Assembly: GCA_001510575.1 (NCBI GenBank)
Contig: LNGK01000003.1
Span: 1,603,755 to 1,667,754 of the forward strand
Origin: Knoxdaviesia capensis
Lineage: Eukaryota; Ascomycota; Sordariomycetes; Microascales; Gondwanamycetaceae
Length of the DNA: 64,000 nucleotides
Reading direction: 5' to 3'
Shown here: piece by piece, positions 25,001 to 36,866 of the stretch
How the letters are laid out: each line of letters begins with the position of its first letter
How positions within the stretch are numbered: the stretch's first letter is position 1
Position numbers and translations under genes: made by a program
Notes under the pieces: model-generated
Database searches by the model: none
Told to the model about the DNA's origin: nothing
Seen by the model: only the letters and a program-made list of their open reading frames with translations

Positions 25001-27404
25001 TGCGTGGGAACATACGTACATTTCTTGACGACGCAGCTTTTACGTCCCTTTATCGTCTTCCTATCATATCTACAGGGTCACACTCGCGCTTACTTTCGCG
25101 TGTCCTCTCAGCGAGGAATACATACATGTCCTTCCAGAACCATCTATGGGATTCCGGGCTCTAGAAGCGCAGGGGCGGGGAAAGAGGACACATTAACATG
25201 TCATGCAGTCGTCGCCGTAGTCATTTCACCGCGCATGTGCTAGCAGGGAAACCGAACACTAAAAGCGAACAAGTAGTCTCTAAGCAGCCTGTTAAGTTTG
25301 TAGTTCGAACTTACATTCTGTGTCGTATATATATCAGGGATGTCGAACATGGGAGGAAAGGGCAAACGTGGAACGAAGTGCCATGTGCCTTGCCTCTCTA
25401 TAAATCCGACCCAGTCCCTCGATGCACGTCCGTGGACCCTTTCCTCGCTCCTAGTTCGCTATCACATCCAGAAACAAACATACATCCCCCTCTTTGCACA
25501 TGTTCTCCTCCGAGCACTTGCCCAACAATCACAAGATCTGATCGATCCGGTCCCGCGGAGCCGGTCCCGCCGGTCCAGCCACGAGCAAGCGGTTGCAGGA
25601 CACACACACATCCAAAATCTCCCGGGACGTCACGCCTCCTCGCCACCGCAAGCCAAGTGTCTCCACCGCGGTGAGGAAAAGAAGCCCCCCGGCACACCCC
25701 ACGGGATGAGGTCATCGAGGACCCCAGGACCAACTGGATGAAAAAAAAGAGGTGAGATGCAGCAGAGACGAAACATTCTGACGTTCCTTTCTTCAGCTGG
25801 ATGGTGAAACTCGTGAAGAAAAAAGGATGACGGTATGCAGGGGCAAAGACAACCGATCAGATTAGCAATACCCAGAGAGATCCACACGAGAGAAGACCAC
25901 GCGGGAAAAAAACCCGGAGGGTGTGAAGACTTGGTCTCAAGCCCTTTGGGGTTCCCCTGCTGTGTGTTCTTGTGGCTTCTTCACCTTCACTTTTCGCGCA
26001 CACACAGACACACACAGAGAGAGGCTCGGTCACCCGGCCACCGCCAAAGCCACGCTCACCGAGGCTTGCTGCGTCGCCCGGTGCAAGCTGTGCTCGAGAG
26101 ACCCCCAGGCGTGTGCTTCCACGCACCCCGCCGCCTTCTCTCCTCTCTCTCGCACTCTCTCACTCTCTCACTCACGTTCACATCCTGTATCTCGTCGTCA
26201 CTGAAGACCCGAGCAATACTCGATAGATCCGGCTATATATATATATATATTTATTCATGTATGGATAAAAGAGTCATCAAATACCAAGGTAGCACCCATC
26301 TAAAACCACTCTGAAGGAAACTACCACCCCAAAAACGCAGGAACCGACCCAGGATCGCCGATGAATAACGGGAGGGGGGGTGTGTATGGACTTACAGACA
26401 CTTATACATCCGACCAGATCGACCCCCATACACCACGCGCCGCGCCAAACGAGCCGAGATCGGGGTCCGCTCTGCCTCCAGCGCGTGCGCACAAAGCACT
26501 CCGACTGCCGCTGGCAGCGCGTCCGCCTGCCCCCCGTGCCCCAAACGACACACAAACACACGCCCAGCGTACTGTCTCGTCCCTTCTTCGTCCCCAGAGA
26601 CGTCATCGGCTCGCCAGCTCAGCCTACCTGGAGGTGGTGTCTGTATACGAAACCCGCGACGCGCGCGTGGTCGGGCGAGGCTGGACACATCTTGTCGAGT
26701 ACGGAAAAAAGAACTATATAAGGAACGGCCGATCGCCGATCCGCGGATACGTACGTACGACGGTGGGTGGGTGGTCGAGAAAGAATGGAACCCGAGTCGA
26801 GCAGATTCGAGCAGAAAAAACCGGAGACGAACGAAAAATAAAGATAATGACAATCGAGAAATTTGTTATTGTCGAATGAAAAGGAAAAAGAGCAACGCCT
26901 AACGAAAAAAAGAAGAGAAAATGGCACACGCAAACGCCTTCCCCTTGCCGATTACCAAATCCCCAAAAAGACAAAAAGCATCAAAAAACCCCCGCTATAT
27001 ATATCCCCCATTCCCAGCCCAGTAAGTATTCATGAAAAAAAAAATGAAAAGAAAGAAAGAAAAAAAACCAAGAGGAAAGCCATGCAGGTCATGTTAGTAC
27101 AACCCTCTTGAGGCCAAGGCCTCCATCATCCCACCAGTCAAAGTCAGTTACTACCCTTCCCAAAGCCGTGAGCTTGCCTGCACACCTGCATTGGCTGGTA
27201 GTCCCAGTCGGTAGAAGGCGATGTAACCCTGTCTGCCCGTCCAGTCCAATCACCGTCGTCGTGTCTAGCAAAAGCGCCAGGACGATGCCAGAAAACCAGA
27301 AGTGGAATGCCAGCAGTAGTTGCCGCTATTGCAGCTTGCATGTTGTCGCCCGCCCGGGAGTGTGCAACCAAGTACATGACACATGCAAAGAAGAACAGTA
27401 TTCC
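22086..27404. other. Gene-poor 5.3-kb stretch
   Basis: The first 400 bases are pyrimidine-rich and are probably the ATPase 3' flank. Beyond that I see only short overlapping frames, a TA microsatellite at 26233-26251, a second short TA run near 26,996 and A-rich patches at 26,870-27,080. No gene is supported. Confidence 0.5.
26233..26251. repeat. (TA)n microsatellite
   Basis: About nine consecutive TA units; intergenic. Confidence 0.9.
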
Positions 27405-29021
27405 CTAGGCGAGAGACACAGTGCGAGCAGCATAAGCGGCAGCAACGGCGGCCTTGCCATTATCGCTGTTGGCCAGGGACGACAATGGCGCTCCCTTGGC
27501 ACGTCCAGCATCGTTGCGCACTCCCTTTCGGACGCGTCCTTGGGCCTCCTCCGGGCTGCGAAATCTGGCAGCACGGCCTGCCTTGGCACTAGGACTTTGG
27601 TCGCGCTTCTTGCGCCGGGCGTTGAGGACACTCCTCGGCGCCGGCGATGATTGCGACTGGCGGTTGGCGGCAAAGGCAAACAGAATCTCGACCGAGTCGG
27701 CATCGACATTCGTTGTCGAGCTGCCGGGAATGGCTTTCGCGGTGGTGGGTCTCGAGATCGGCGTGGCATTCAGGTCCCTGCGAGACTTCTCATCGGAGCG
27801 AGGAGTAGGCAAGTCGGACTCCACTTCGACGCTCTCGATGGGGGAGAACGAGACCCATGGCTCGGTATAGTTATAAGAGTCCACAAAGTCATCATGTGGT
27901 TGGCTAGGAAGAAAGTCATCATCATCGTCGATGAACTCCACATCCAGCGTAGCCCGTTTACGTTCCATCTCCAAACGACTAGCCATGCCGAAAATCGAAC
28001 CAGCGTGCGACGTCGCGAAAGAATCGTCGGATTCACATCGAGAATGACGGTCGGAGGCGGCTTCAGATGAGAGGCGCGACACCAAGGATTCGCATTCGGA
28101 TTGGCAGGGAGTCTCGGAGGCACGATGGGACGAAAAGTGGGTCTCGGAATCGGTGAGATCCGACTCCGAAAACGACGGCGTGCGGGCAGGCGACGGGAGA
28201 GTAGCGACAGCGACGACAGCAGAGTGAGGAGCGCGGCGACGGGTGCCAAGACGGGCTCTGTTCTCCTCGGCCGTCTTGGCCAACTTGTCAGAAACACTAA
28301 ACGGGTCAGAGCGGGCAGGCACGGAGCGAAGATGACTGAATGAGACTGCAGGTTCTGGGCTGTTTGTGATGGGCTCAGGGTCTTCAGTAAATACAGCAGC
28401 ATCCTTGCCTCCACAGCCCGATAAGAACATCTTCAGAATCGGTTCTTGCGAGTCAGACAGGATCTTGACATCTACGGAGCTAACGTCGGTGCTAGCAGAA
28501 CGGACACTGTCCATTTCCGAGAACGAAGACGACGTCGATGCAGTTTCGTATCCGTTGCGCTCGCTGCGACGAAATGAATGGCCGGGGAGGATAGCCTTGA
28601 GGGGCAAGTCGTTGCTCGAGATGGCATCATCGACCGGAGTGGCATCATCGGATTCGGGGAGGTAGCTGTTGAAGTATCTGACGACAGCATCGAGGCTGAC
28701 AGACCGGAACACCTGAACGGCATACTGCCACTGGTCGGTGCCGACCAGCTTGGGGTTCGCGATGATTTCCAGAGCAGCAACACTCAAGGACTTGTGCAGT
28801 TCTTTCAACCGCAGGTCCCGGCGAGAATCTAGAAGTTGGTGGAATTCGTCGACGGTATCAGCAAGCCGGGAGGCTTCGAGGACGTCGCTGTAGAAGGAGT
28901 TCGAGTCTTGGAGGGGGCAGGAGAAGGTATTATATCTCTCGTAGAGCGTCGAGTTTATGTCATCTTGCTTCATGCCGTACTTCCACGCGGGCCAGGGGAA
29001 CAAGAGTGGCGGTTCGGACAT
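27405..29021 (-). CDS. Large Ser-rich conserved-looking protein, function unknown
   Basis: A single-exon frame of 538 residues starting at the ATG at 29021. The first ~130 residues look folded and helical, with aromatic-rich segments (LLFPWPAWKYGMKQDDINS at the N-terminus, then TDQWQYAVQVFRSVSLDAVVRYF near 95-115). Residues ~150-420 are disordered and Ser/Thr/Glu/Asp-rich with repeated acidic-serine patches (SFSEMDSVRS, SFSESDLTDSE), typical of heavily phosphorylated proteins. An acidic block (VEFIDDDDDFLPSQ) is followed by a short aromatic motif (SYNYTEPWVSFSPIE) around 360-385. The C-terminal ~90 residues are basic with RRKKR and several SP sites. I do not recognise the family. An ordered head, acidic-serine middle and basic tail would suit a signalling scaffold or nuclear regulator, but that is speculation. 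Coding is supported by length, composition and absence of stops. Confidence 0.8.
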   Translation of the reverse strand: MSEPPLLFPWPAWKYGMKQDDINSTLYERYNTFSCPLQDSNSFYSDVLEASRLADTVDEFHQLLDSRRDLRLKELHKSLSVAALEIIANPKLVGTDQWQYAVQVFRSVSLDAVVRYFNSYLPESDDATPVDDAISSNDLPLKAILPGHSFRRSERNGYETASTSSSFSEMDSVRSASTDVSSVDVKILSDSQEPILKMFLSGCGGKDAAVFTEDPEPITNSPEPAVSFSHLRSVPARSDPFSVSDKLAKTAEENRARLGTRRRAPHSAVVAVATLPSPARTPSFSESDLTDSETHFSSHRASETPCQSECESLVSRLSSEAASDRHSRCESDDSFATSHAGSIFGMASRLEMERKRATLDVEFIDDDDDFLPSQPHDDFVDSYNYTEPWVSFSPIESVEVESDLPTPRSDEKSRRDLNATPISRPTTAKAIPGSSTTNVDADSVEILFAFAANRQSQSSPAPRSVLNARRKKRDQSPSAKAGRAARFRSPEEAQGRVRKGVRNDAGRAKGAPLSSLANSDNGKAAVAAAYAARTVSLA

Positions 29022-32000
29022 GTTGGGATACCGAGGGTCGAAGGTCGAGGCTGTCGACTTGGTTGAGGGTGAGCAAGGAGGATAGTAAGTTGAAGATCAA
29101 TCGTGAATGTGACTTGTAATCGGGAGAGAGAGAAGTGTTCCAAGTGCGTTGTAGAGGGATGTATTTGATGTGGGTAACGGGTTGTTTGTTGTTTGGTGAA
29201 GGTCAATGAAGTCCTGGCCAGACTGGTGATTTCAAGAAAACGGTAACGAGGCGGCAAGAGAGACGAACAACTCTAGTTACAGCGATCGCTACGGGCGTGA
29301 GACATCTTGAATATGGGTCGTTGAAGTGTAGATAGGTGAAGATTCGACGAGCGTGCGGTGTAAGTCGATGCTATTGAAATCGGTACGGCGACATCAAGAG
29401 CAGTAGTGGGTGAGGAGGGGATAAACCGTTTGAAGCAACCCGAGCAGGGCAAGACCCAGTCGAATCGATCGATCAGAGGATGGAGTTGGGAGTGGTGGTA
29501 GTCGGAGTCAACAGTGATGGAAGTGAGTAGTGAGTCGAGTCGAGATAGTTGTCAGGGTGAGTGAGTGATGGATTTGTTCGTCGGCGACAAACGGGATTCT
29601 GCAGGTCAAAAGTGAGGAGCAGAAGGAGGTGCAGGACGGAAGAACAGAGATAATAGTGCGAGAGAGGGAAAATGTCGACGGGTTGTATGGAGATCGCTGT
29701 CCTGGGGCGCGGTGATAGAGAAACCTCATCGTGCCAACAACTTCACTTTTCCGTCCCGGGGCATGGCTGAAGGCAACATGTCACCGCCCTTGTCAACCGG
29801 TGCAGGTCACATGATTTGGGTAACGCTTGGTCCGAACAAGGAGAAGCCCTTTCCATCATTTTCGCGTACCGACCAGCATATTGGCCCGGGGGTGGAAGTA
29901 CACATAAGTATAGCCATGTAGAGCCATGTATCGTGCCTCTCTGGTTCACAGTGAGGATACCCCCTATATACTGCAAGATACTGAAAGGACAGCTGAGGAA
30001 CAAGTATGGCTGATTTGCAAACGGGGTGGTGTACAGGGTGGGGCTCAGGAGTATATATTAGTGGGGCGAAACGGTCTGGACCTCAGTCGATCGCGCAAAT
30101 TTTGTGGTCCGCCAATAGGAAGTTGTAGCCTCCGCCAATTTGTGGACCTGGCTCCATATTTTGATGTGCATCCAGCCAATGAAAGGGCGGTCATCTGTTG
30201 AGAAAAACGGGGCTGGAACTAAACGAGGCAGCGCGGCGAATAAAAGTGGTCGGCTGTGTTGTTTCTTGAGGCGGTGTCTTACAGCAGTTTTACGCAACCA
30301 CACGCACACATCAGCGCATCAGGGGACACAAAAAACGCATTCCCGAAGAAGGCAACTCTCTTCCGTTCGCTCAAGAGGGGGGGCGGACTCCGCAGATAGA
30401 GGGCAAGAAGGAAACTGGAAATCTCGTCTGGATGGGGTGGGTGGTTCAGGAAACAACGAGGCCATCGTGATGGAAGAAAGAGCGAACGTTGGGCGGAGGG
30501 CGGCTGTTGCCTCTTTGCGGCCTGCACGGAAAAATGCGGCAAACGGCGCCTTTAAACAAAGGAGGGAAGGAAGGCAGGAATGAGCGAGGCACACCAAATG
30601 GTTTCAAAATATCCTTCAGGAAGGATTTGCAATACACCCACCGCCTCTCCATTCGGACACATCAGGTGGCAAAGGCCGTCGTTTGGCCGTTTGTGTCCGT
30701 TCGGTTGGATGTGAGGCAAGTTTCGGTGGGAATGCCCAAAGGAGGGCGGCATCACACAATATATCTTTGAAGAGACAAATAAATGTTCAGACCTGGCCTG
30801 TATAACAGCCGGCGTGTGCTCTAACTTCATCCTGAAAACCCTCATCTTCCAGCATGGATCCCTCTGTCAGGACTCTGAAGGTCTCTCCTGGACCGCCGAC
30901 AGATTGCAATTTACGGGCCTTGATGCGCCTGGACGGTGCCGCCCCACACCACCACTACAATTCCAGGCCAGCCGAGATTTCTCAGCGTCGCAATTTACCC
31001 TCACCATCAGCCACGCCCCAAAGTCCAGCCCGACACGTGTGCGTGTCCAGAATTTCACGTTCCCAGAGGACGCCGGCCTGGCCTTTTTGCCGACATGGCC
31101 CACGTGATATCACAATAGCTTAGGGTTACTGGCTGATCCGCTCTGATTTAGGGTCAACTCTATATCCAGCGACTCCCCGCTCGCCGGCGCGGAAAGCCGG
31201 CCGAAGTCGGGCGCCGGTCCCCGGACTCACGACATGCGCACCGTCCGTGATCTTTGGTACTCTTCGCCGCCTTCTAGTCACGATCTAATGAAACTTAGGG
31301 ACCTGTCTCGGTCAGAGATCATGAGATATCTACCCGTTGTCGATTTCCGAATGACTGCCCAAAGTCACTTCCCCACCCACAGTCACCGGAGAAGGTACAA
31401 CTGATCCCAGGGTCAGTCACCTGTCCCCGCCGCCATCACGAACTCTGGCCCAGGGCACGTGAAGTGGGGTGGCGCTTCAGCCACAACGCCCCGACTCCTG
31501 GACAGAATTACCCTGCATAACGCCACAGCACCATCCTGTGAGAAGCTGAAGCTGAAAAGGCACGAAACGTCGGCGGCGATTGGTGATTGGCGGCCTGTTC
31601 ACCATGTTGCTCCCAACCGTGGAGTCTTTTCTTCAATGCGTGGTGGTGTCTCATTCTCCAGACACAACCAACCATTCCAGTGTATCAATACTTCCTCTTG
31701 TCATCGCACCCTGTAAACGACCGCATTTTCAGGATCTCGGGGGCAGTCCTCCCCAGCCAAACGACGCCATGATCCGGGCTTCGGGCCCCCTCGAGCCCTA
31801 TACGAGTCCCACTGCCCTCGTCCCAAAACCTGGCAGGATGCACCAGGTATCCCAGCTTCCGGCTGGTCACCCACTGTTGGCTTGTGGTCGGTGAGATGTC
31901 GTGCTCTCTTCACTTCCCTCCACGCGCTGAAAGAGTCACCAGCTCTCGAAGGTCCTGTCACGTTGGCTAGCTAGGCACCTCTCTCTCTGTCTCCCTCTCT

Positions 32001-33406
32001 CTCTCTCTCCCCATCATCCTCTCTGCACTCTTTCACGGCAGCCAGTCACGACTTCTCATCCCAGCTGGTCCTTGTCTGTGGGTTCTCCCGTTTTTTGCTG
32101 GGTTGGCCCAAGCAGCCTTGGAGGCTGACAAGAGTGATGTGACTCCTTCTTCCGTCCCGCTCTCTCACTCACCCACTCTCTCACTCTCTCTCTTTTCCCA
32201 ATCGCCCAGTCCGTCCATCCCCCAGCTTTTTCCCTAATCGTCGTCCTCGTATGCCGCACACAAAACCATCACAACCCAGCTAGACGGTCACAAAAGCTCG
32301 GCCGTTCACCGTCGCCCAAGGATCGCCCTCACACTGCCTGGTGTGAAGCTTCTGCCAGGCCGTGATCCCGTTTTCCGGATTCTCTCCCTTCTTTTTTTCT
32401 TTTTTTTTTATTCAGCTTCTTCTCTTCCAGAACCTGGATACAGGAGACTGGTCTGGTCGGGAGGCCGATCTCACAGCATCAAGCACGCTGCCCCAAACCT
32501 TCATCTTATTTTCCTCCTCTCTTGCTCTTCCCCAAATCCACAAGCAACTCACTCACCCGCCCCTAGTTAGCATTTTATATATATCAGACCTTCGCCCCTA
32601 GGATTGTTCGATTTCTTTTTGCCTCTTCTCTATCTTCCATACTTCACTCCCATTCTCTGGTTCTTGGCGGCTTGTCTTCTCGTTCTGGTGGCAGCATCTT
32701 CTTTCTCAGCACTTCTTCGTTGTAGCTTCCACTGGTCTATAGTTCCCCTGTCTCGGTATCATCCTCTCTTCCGCCTCCCAATTTAAGCTTCCTAGCCACC
32801 CATTCCTGGCAGTTCATCAATCTCTATTCCAAGATCAGATTTGGCCTCATCGCCGGGCTCTCTGCTATTCCTCACCAAGCTATCCGGACGGATAGTGCTA
32901 TATCCAGATCCTGGTTGCTGCCTGCCAATTTTTCGCACCCGTCCAGTCCTCTCGAGTCGTGTGGCGCAGTTGATCTACTGTATTTCCAGTTGCCCTTTTT
33001 ACAGCCACTTCATTGGCCGTCCTTTTGCTGTGTGCATCTCCAGTACAGCCACTCCCTCTTCACCTATCAATTACTATATTCTTTCTCTGCCTTACCAGCT
33101 GTCTGTCCTATCTCATCCACATTCCTGGCCAGCTTTTGTCCCTTCAACTTACCCCCCCTTTCATCCATCCGGTTGTTCCCCGCGGCTCTCGCGCCGGCCC
33201 GGAACTTTTCTTTGTTTGACTTATCCGTTCGCCACTGCATCGTTCGTTCGTGCACAATCGTTTAGCCAGCGTTAGCCATCATTGTTCTCCTTTTGTCTTT
33301 ACCCGCCTCGAATCCGTCGCCTCAGTCACCCGCCATCCACAAAGCCAACAAAGCAAGCGATGAAGCGTGTGGCACGCACTTAGCTTGTGTTCTGTTTCCC
33401 GCCACC
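29022..33406. other. Intergenic region with long kinase leader
   Basis: The gap lies between two divergent genes. The left part is the 5' flank of the Ser-rich gene. From about 31,970 onward the plus strand becomes strongly pyrimidine-rich (CT runs at 31,978-32,015 and 32,160-32,196), continuing to 33,290. This looks like the promoter and long untranslated leader of the kinase gene. Frames inside it are Ser/Pro/Phe/Leu runs with no domain, and I do not call them. Confidence 0.5.
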
Positions 33407-35422
33407 ATGAAGCAGATCGTCGAAATCCAAAGCGAGGTGTCTGAGCCGACCCGGCCGATCTCCCAGTCCGAAATTGAAAGCCGCATCTACCGGAGCTTTT
33501 CCATGAAAGATGTTGCCGAGGACGAGTCTGACTCCATCCACCTTGACCACTTGGTCGTCGAGGATCACCACCATCAGTCCGGTATCCGGCTCTTGTTGCG
33601 GCAGGTCCTTCGCGACCATGTCATCTCCCCCATTGCAAACTGCCAATTGTTGACCTTCAAGGCCATGGCCGCCGGGAGCACCGGCCCGACCCAGCACAAT
33701 GTCCTGGCCGTCACCCAGACCCTCCGAGACCCCAGCTTCGTTGTCGAGGTTTCAGCTAAGTCTGAAGACCCCAGCATGTCGTGCACCCTTTTCTACGACC
33801 CCGCCAGTGACAATTTGATTCTTGAAAACCGCTCCGAATCCCCCATCACCGTCGCGCGAGAAGTTGTTCCCGGCGTCTCCGACACGTCACTTGTGGCCCG
33901 GAACGAGGAATATCAGCCCATCAACCAGCAAATAAATCCGCGGCAAACACGCGTTCTGAGCCCTGGCACGTGGCGCATTTATTTGGAGATCGGCAACCAG
34001 CCGCTGGTGGATTTCCGTGTCCTCCCAAAAGCCACCCCGATGCTTGTCACTCGGAACTCCGATATTTCAGAAAGCTCGTTGCTGTCTTCTCCTGAGTCTT
34101 CCGACACTGTCAACGCTTCAGGCAAGCGCCGCCTCCTCACCGACGACTACTTCACCAAAGATGGGGAGGCTGTAGTACCATCATATAGCCCGTCTGCGTC
34201 CGACACAAAGAAGATTCGGACCGCCGAAAAGGCCAATCGTGAGGGTGGGGAAGTTATGTTGCTCCGCAAAGCCGCCAACAACGAGGCGGCCGGTGACAGT
34301 ACTGAGACCGGCGCAGCCAATGCTCGCGCTGGGTCATCAACTGCAGTGGCTTCCACCGCCACCCATGCTACCACACTGACGATATCCAACGGGACCACAC
34401 TGCTCGAACTCCAAGAGGACGAAACTGTGCAGATTCCCGGCAATTCTCCGGGCAACATGTATAAGTTGACCAAACGCCAGAAGATCTTTGGAAACAAACA
34501 ATCCATGCTCTTTGTGGCCAAACATTCCATGCTCTCCGAACTGGTCGCCGTCAAAGTCCTCGCAACAAAGCCTCCCCCGGAGTCTGGCCAGCGCAACGAC
34601 CAGCGCGAATATGAGCGTGGGATCATTACCCAGGCCCACACCTGGCACCGTGAGTACATGTCTCAAAATGGACTGCAGCACCAGTCGATTGTCCGGCTTT
34701 ACGGCGGCGACGCTCGACACCTCGCACTGTACATGGAACATGTCGAGGCCCGTGATCTGTCGTCGCAGCCGGTGTGGCGTAACCGGGACACGCAGATGTT
34801 CTGCGGCGAGCGCGAAGACGCCCTCCGCATCCTGTGCGATATCGCCAGTGCGCTGGGCTATATCCACAGCAAGGGCCTCGTGCACAACGACATCAAGCCG
34901 GGCAACATCTTGTACTCGGCCGAGCGTGGCGCAGTGGTGTGCGACTTTGGCCTGTCGACGCGGCTCCGACAGAGCGTGAGCACAGGCGGCACGCCGTACT
35001 ACGTGCCCCCGGAGTTCATTACCCGGAGCCAGCGCGGCCCGGCAGCCGACGTGTGGGCACTCGGCATCACGATGCTCTACGTGCTCAAGCTGATGCCGTA
35101 CCCGGACCGTCTGGGCAACCACAACCGCGAGGACTACCTGTACTGGCGCATCAGCGACGTGAACCAACAGGTCCCGCGCAGGACCGCCAGTGCCAGCAGG
35201 GGGCCGCCGACGGCTATGCAGCAGATGCAGAAGTGGCTGACCCAGGTCGCGGCGGTCAAGCACACGCTTGACCGGCACCGCATTCTCGACGAGGTGGTGC
35301 GGCGCATGCTGGAGCCGCTGCCGGAGAAGCGTATCCTGCCGGACAGCATTGTGCGGGATTTGGCGCCGCACATGACCATGGATAATGCACAGGCAGTTCA
35401 GGCTGTGTCGTCCAGTTCTTAA
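33407..35422 (+). CDS. Ser/Thr protein kinase with novel N-terminal region
   Basis: A single exon of 671 residues. The start at 33407 is the first ATG of the frame and has a perfect context (gccaccATGa). Residues ~45-210 form an ordered region (including CTLFYDPASDNLILENRS and SPGTWRIYLEIG) that resembles the beta-rich N-terminal modules of many fungal kinases but that I cannot name. Residues ~225-350 are low complexity. The kinase domain spans ~360-660: a weak glycine loop, the catalytic lysine in VAVKVL (about 384), the catalytic loop HNDIKPGNIL (HND where most kinases have HRD), the metal-binding CDFGLS, PPEF in place of APE, and DVWALGITML. Key Lys and two Asp residues are present, so it is probably active. 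Substrate and pathway are unknown. It has an unusually long pyrimidine-rich leader. Confidence 0.85.
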   Translation: MKQIVEIQSEVSEPTRPISQSEIESRIYRSFSMKDVAEDESDSIHLDHLVVEDHHHQSGIRLLLRQVLRDHVISPIANCQLLTFKAMAAGSTGPTQHNVLAVTQTLRDPSFVVEVSAKSEDPSMSCTLFYDPASDNLILENRSESPITVAREVVPGVSDTSLVARNEEYQPINQQINPRQTRVLSPGTWRIYLEIGNQPLVDFRVLPKATPMLVTRNSDISESSLLSSPESSDTVNASGKRRLLTDDYFTKDGEAVVPSYSPSASDTKKIRTAEKANREGGEVMLLRKAANNEAAGDSTETGAANARAGSSTAVASTATHATTLTISNGTTLLELQEDETVQIPGNSPGNMYKLTKRQKIFGNKQSMLFVAKHSMLSELVAVKVLATKPPPESGQRNDQREYERGIITQAHTWHREYMSQNGLQHQSIVRLYGGDARHLALYMEHVEARDLSSQPVWRNRDTQMFCGEREDALRILCDIASALGYIHSKGLVHNDIKPGNILYSAERGAVVCDFGLSTRLRQSVSTGGTPYYVPPEFITRSQRGPAADVWALGITMLYVLKLMPYPDRLGNHNREDYLYWRISDVNQQVPRRTASASRGPPTAMQQMQKWLTQVAAVKHTLDRHRILDEVVRRMLEPLPEKRILPDSIVRDLAPHMTMDNAQAVQAVSSSS

Positions 35423-36502
35423 GCTCGATTTTGCCCGCCAGTCATACCTCCCTCTTCTCCTCCCGTTCTTCGTTCTCACCCTATATCCCCTTTCGGGGTC
35501 TGCTGCCTTTCTCTCCCTTCATCTCCCTCATCATCTTCCACGCCATAGACTCCCGCCCGAGGCCCGAGTCCGCTCTGCCTCTGGTTATCTTCGCACTCAT
35601 ATATTTCCTCTTTCCCGGTCTGGCGTAATGTCACTTCCTCGGGATTCTGTTCTTTTCACATATACCTGCTGGGTTTTCCTTTCGTCGTTTCTAGCTCAGC
35701 CGGGCGGCCCGTCTTGATTTCAGGGGGGATTCTTTTTCTTTCCTTTTTGGTGTGCTTCCACGCCCATGTTCTTATATACCATGATGCCCTTTTCTGTTAT
35801 GTTCCGCGTTACGCCATTCTCGATTTGATGTTTAATCCGTTCCATTTTCTACTCTCTTCTTCGCGTTTCTTTTTTTCTGTGTTTTCTCTTTTTTTATCTT
35901 AGGGTTGCGGTTTTCTTGGCTGGGTATGGGACCGATATGGGTGGGCGTGTGTATGTGGTTTCGGTTCGCGGTCACGGTTTTTTATCTTGTCTGCCACGTC
36001 TTTTGTAATGGTTATTTCAAGTCCTGGGTTTTATTGCGTTCTACGCATCTCTGGTTGGCATGGATTTCTTTCTTCGTGTCCTTGGGCTTTTTTATTTTCT
36101 GTTTCTTCTCTTGCTACAACGTAGCCACCGCTCTCGGGCCTTCCGTCACCAATAGACACAACTGGGTTTGTGTCTTTTTTTTGCTTCTGCACATCCTTCT
36201 CTCTCCCTCTTTGCCGTGAGTTTACGGGGTGTGGTGTGTCACAGGTACGAAAGAACTGTGGGTACCGAGTTTGGGGTATATATGTATTCCAATTGTTGGT
36301 TTGGGATGACATCTCGTTCCAAATCGCCAAATCGTACGGTCATTATCTGTTTAAGCATTACGGCCCATTATCGTCTCTAGCCCGAAGGGACGGCGGCCAC
36401 GATGTCATGATTGGTGCCAATCATCACCATTATCCTCCCCGTCAACCATCACCGCCAACCATCACGTCCTGCAGAAAAAACCACTTTTACAAAATCAACG
36501 CC
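35423..36502. other. Intergenic region between convergent genes
   Basis: The region lies between the 3' ends of the kinase and the BIM1-like gene. It is pyrimidine-rich on the plus strand and AT-richer than the flanking genes. I see no coding region. Confidence 0.5.
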
Positions 36503-36821
36503 TTACATCGACAGACCCGCAGCGAACACAGCCGCGAACGCCGCAACGAACATGCCGGCGGTCGAGGACATGCCGGGGGCGGGGGCGCCGTTGGGGGTGG
36601 TGGTGGGGCTGGGCTCCTCGGTGGTAGCGGAGGGGTCGACGACGGTCTTGTTGGTCTGGTCCTGCACGGCGAAGGAGGAGAAGCCCTCCTGGCTGCACTC
36701 GGCGTCGGAGAGCAGCTCGGCGGAGGCGGTGAATTTGATGTCGGCGCACTGTGCGGGGGGTGTTAGTTCTGTGGTATCTCGGACAACAGTCGACGGAGAA
36801 AAGAAGAGAGAGAAAGGAGAA

Positions 36822-36866
<45 letters not shown>

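Noticed and set aside
32343..33275. Ser/Phe/Leu/Pro-rich frames upstream of the kinase
   Set aside because: They arise from a pyrimidine-rich leader; no domain and poor codon bias.
34337..35479. 380-codon minus-strand frame opposite the kinase
   Set aside because: Antisense shadow of the kinase domain; composition is His/Arg/Val-rich and no motif is present.
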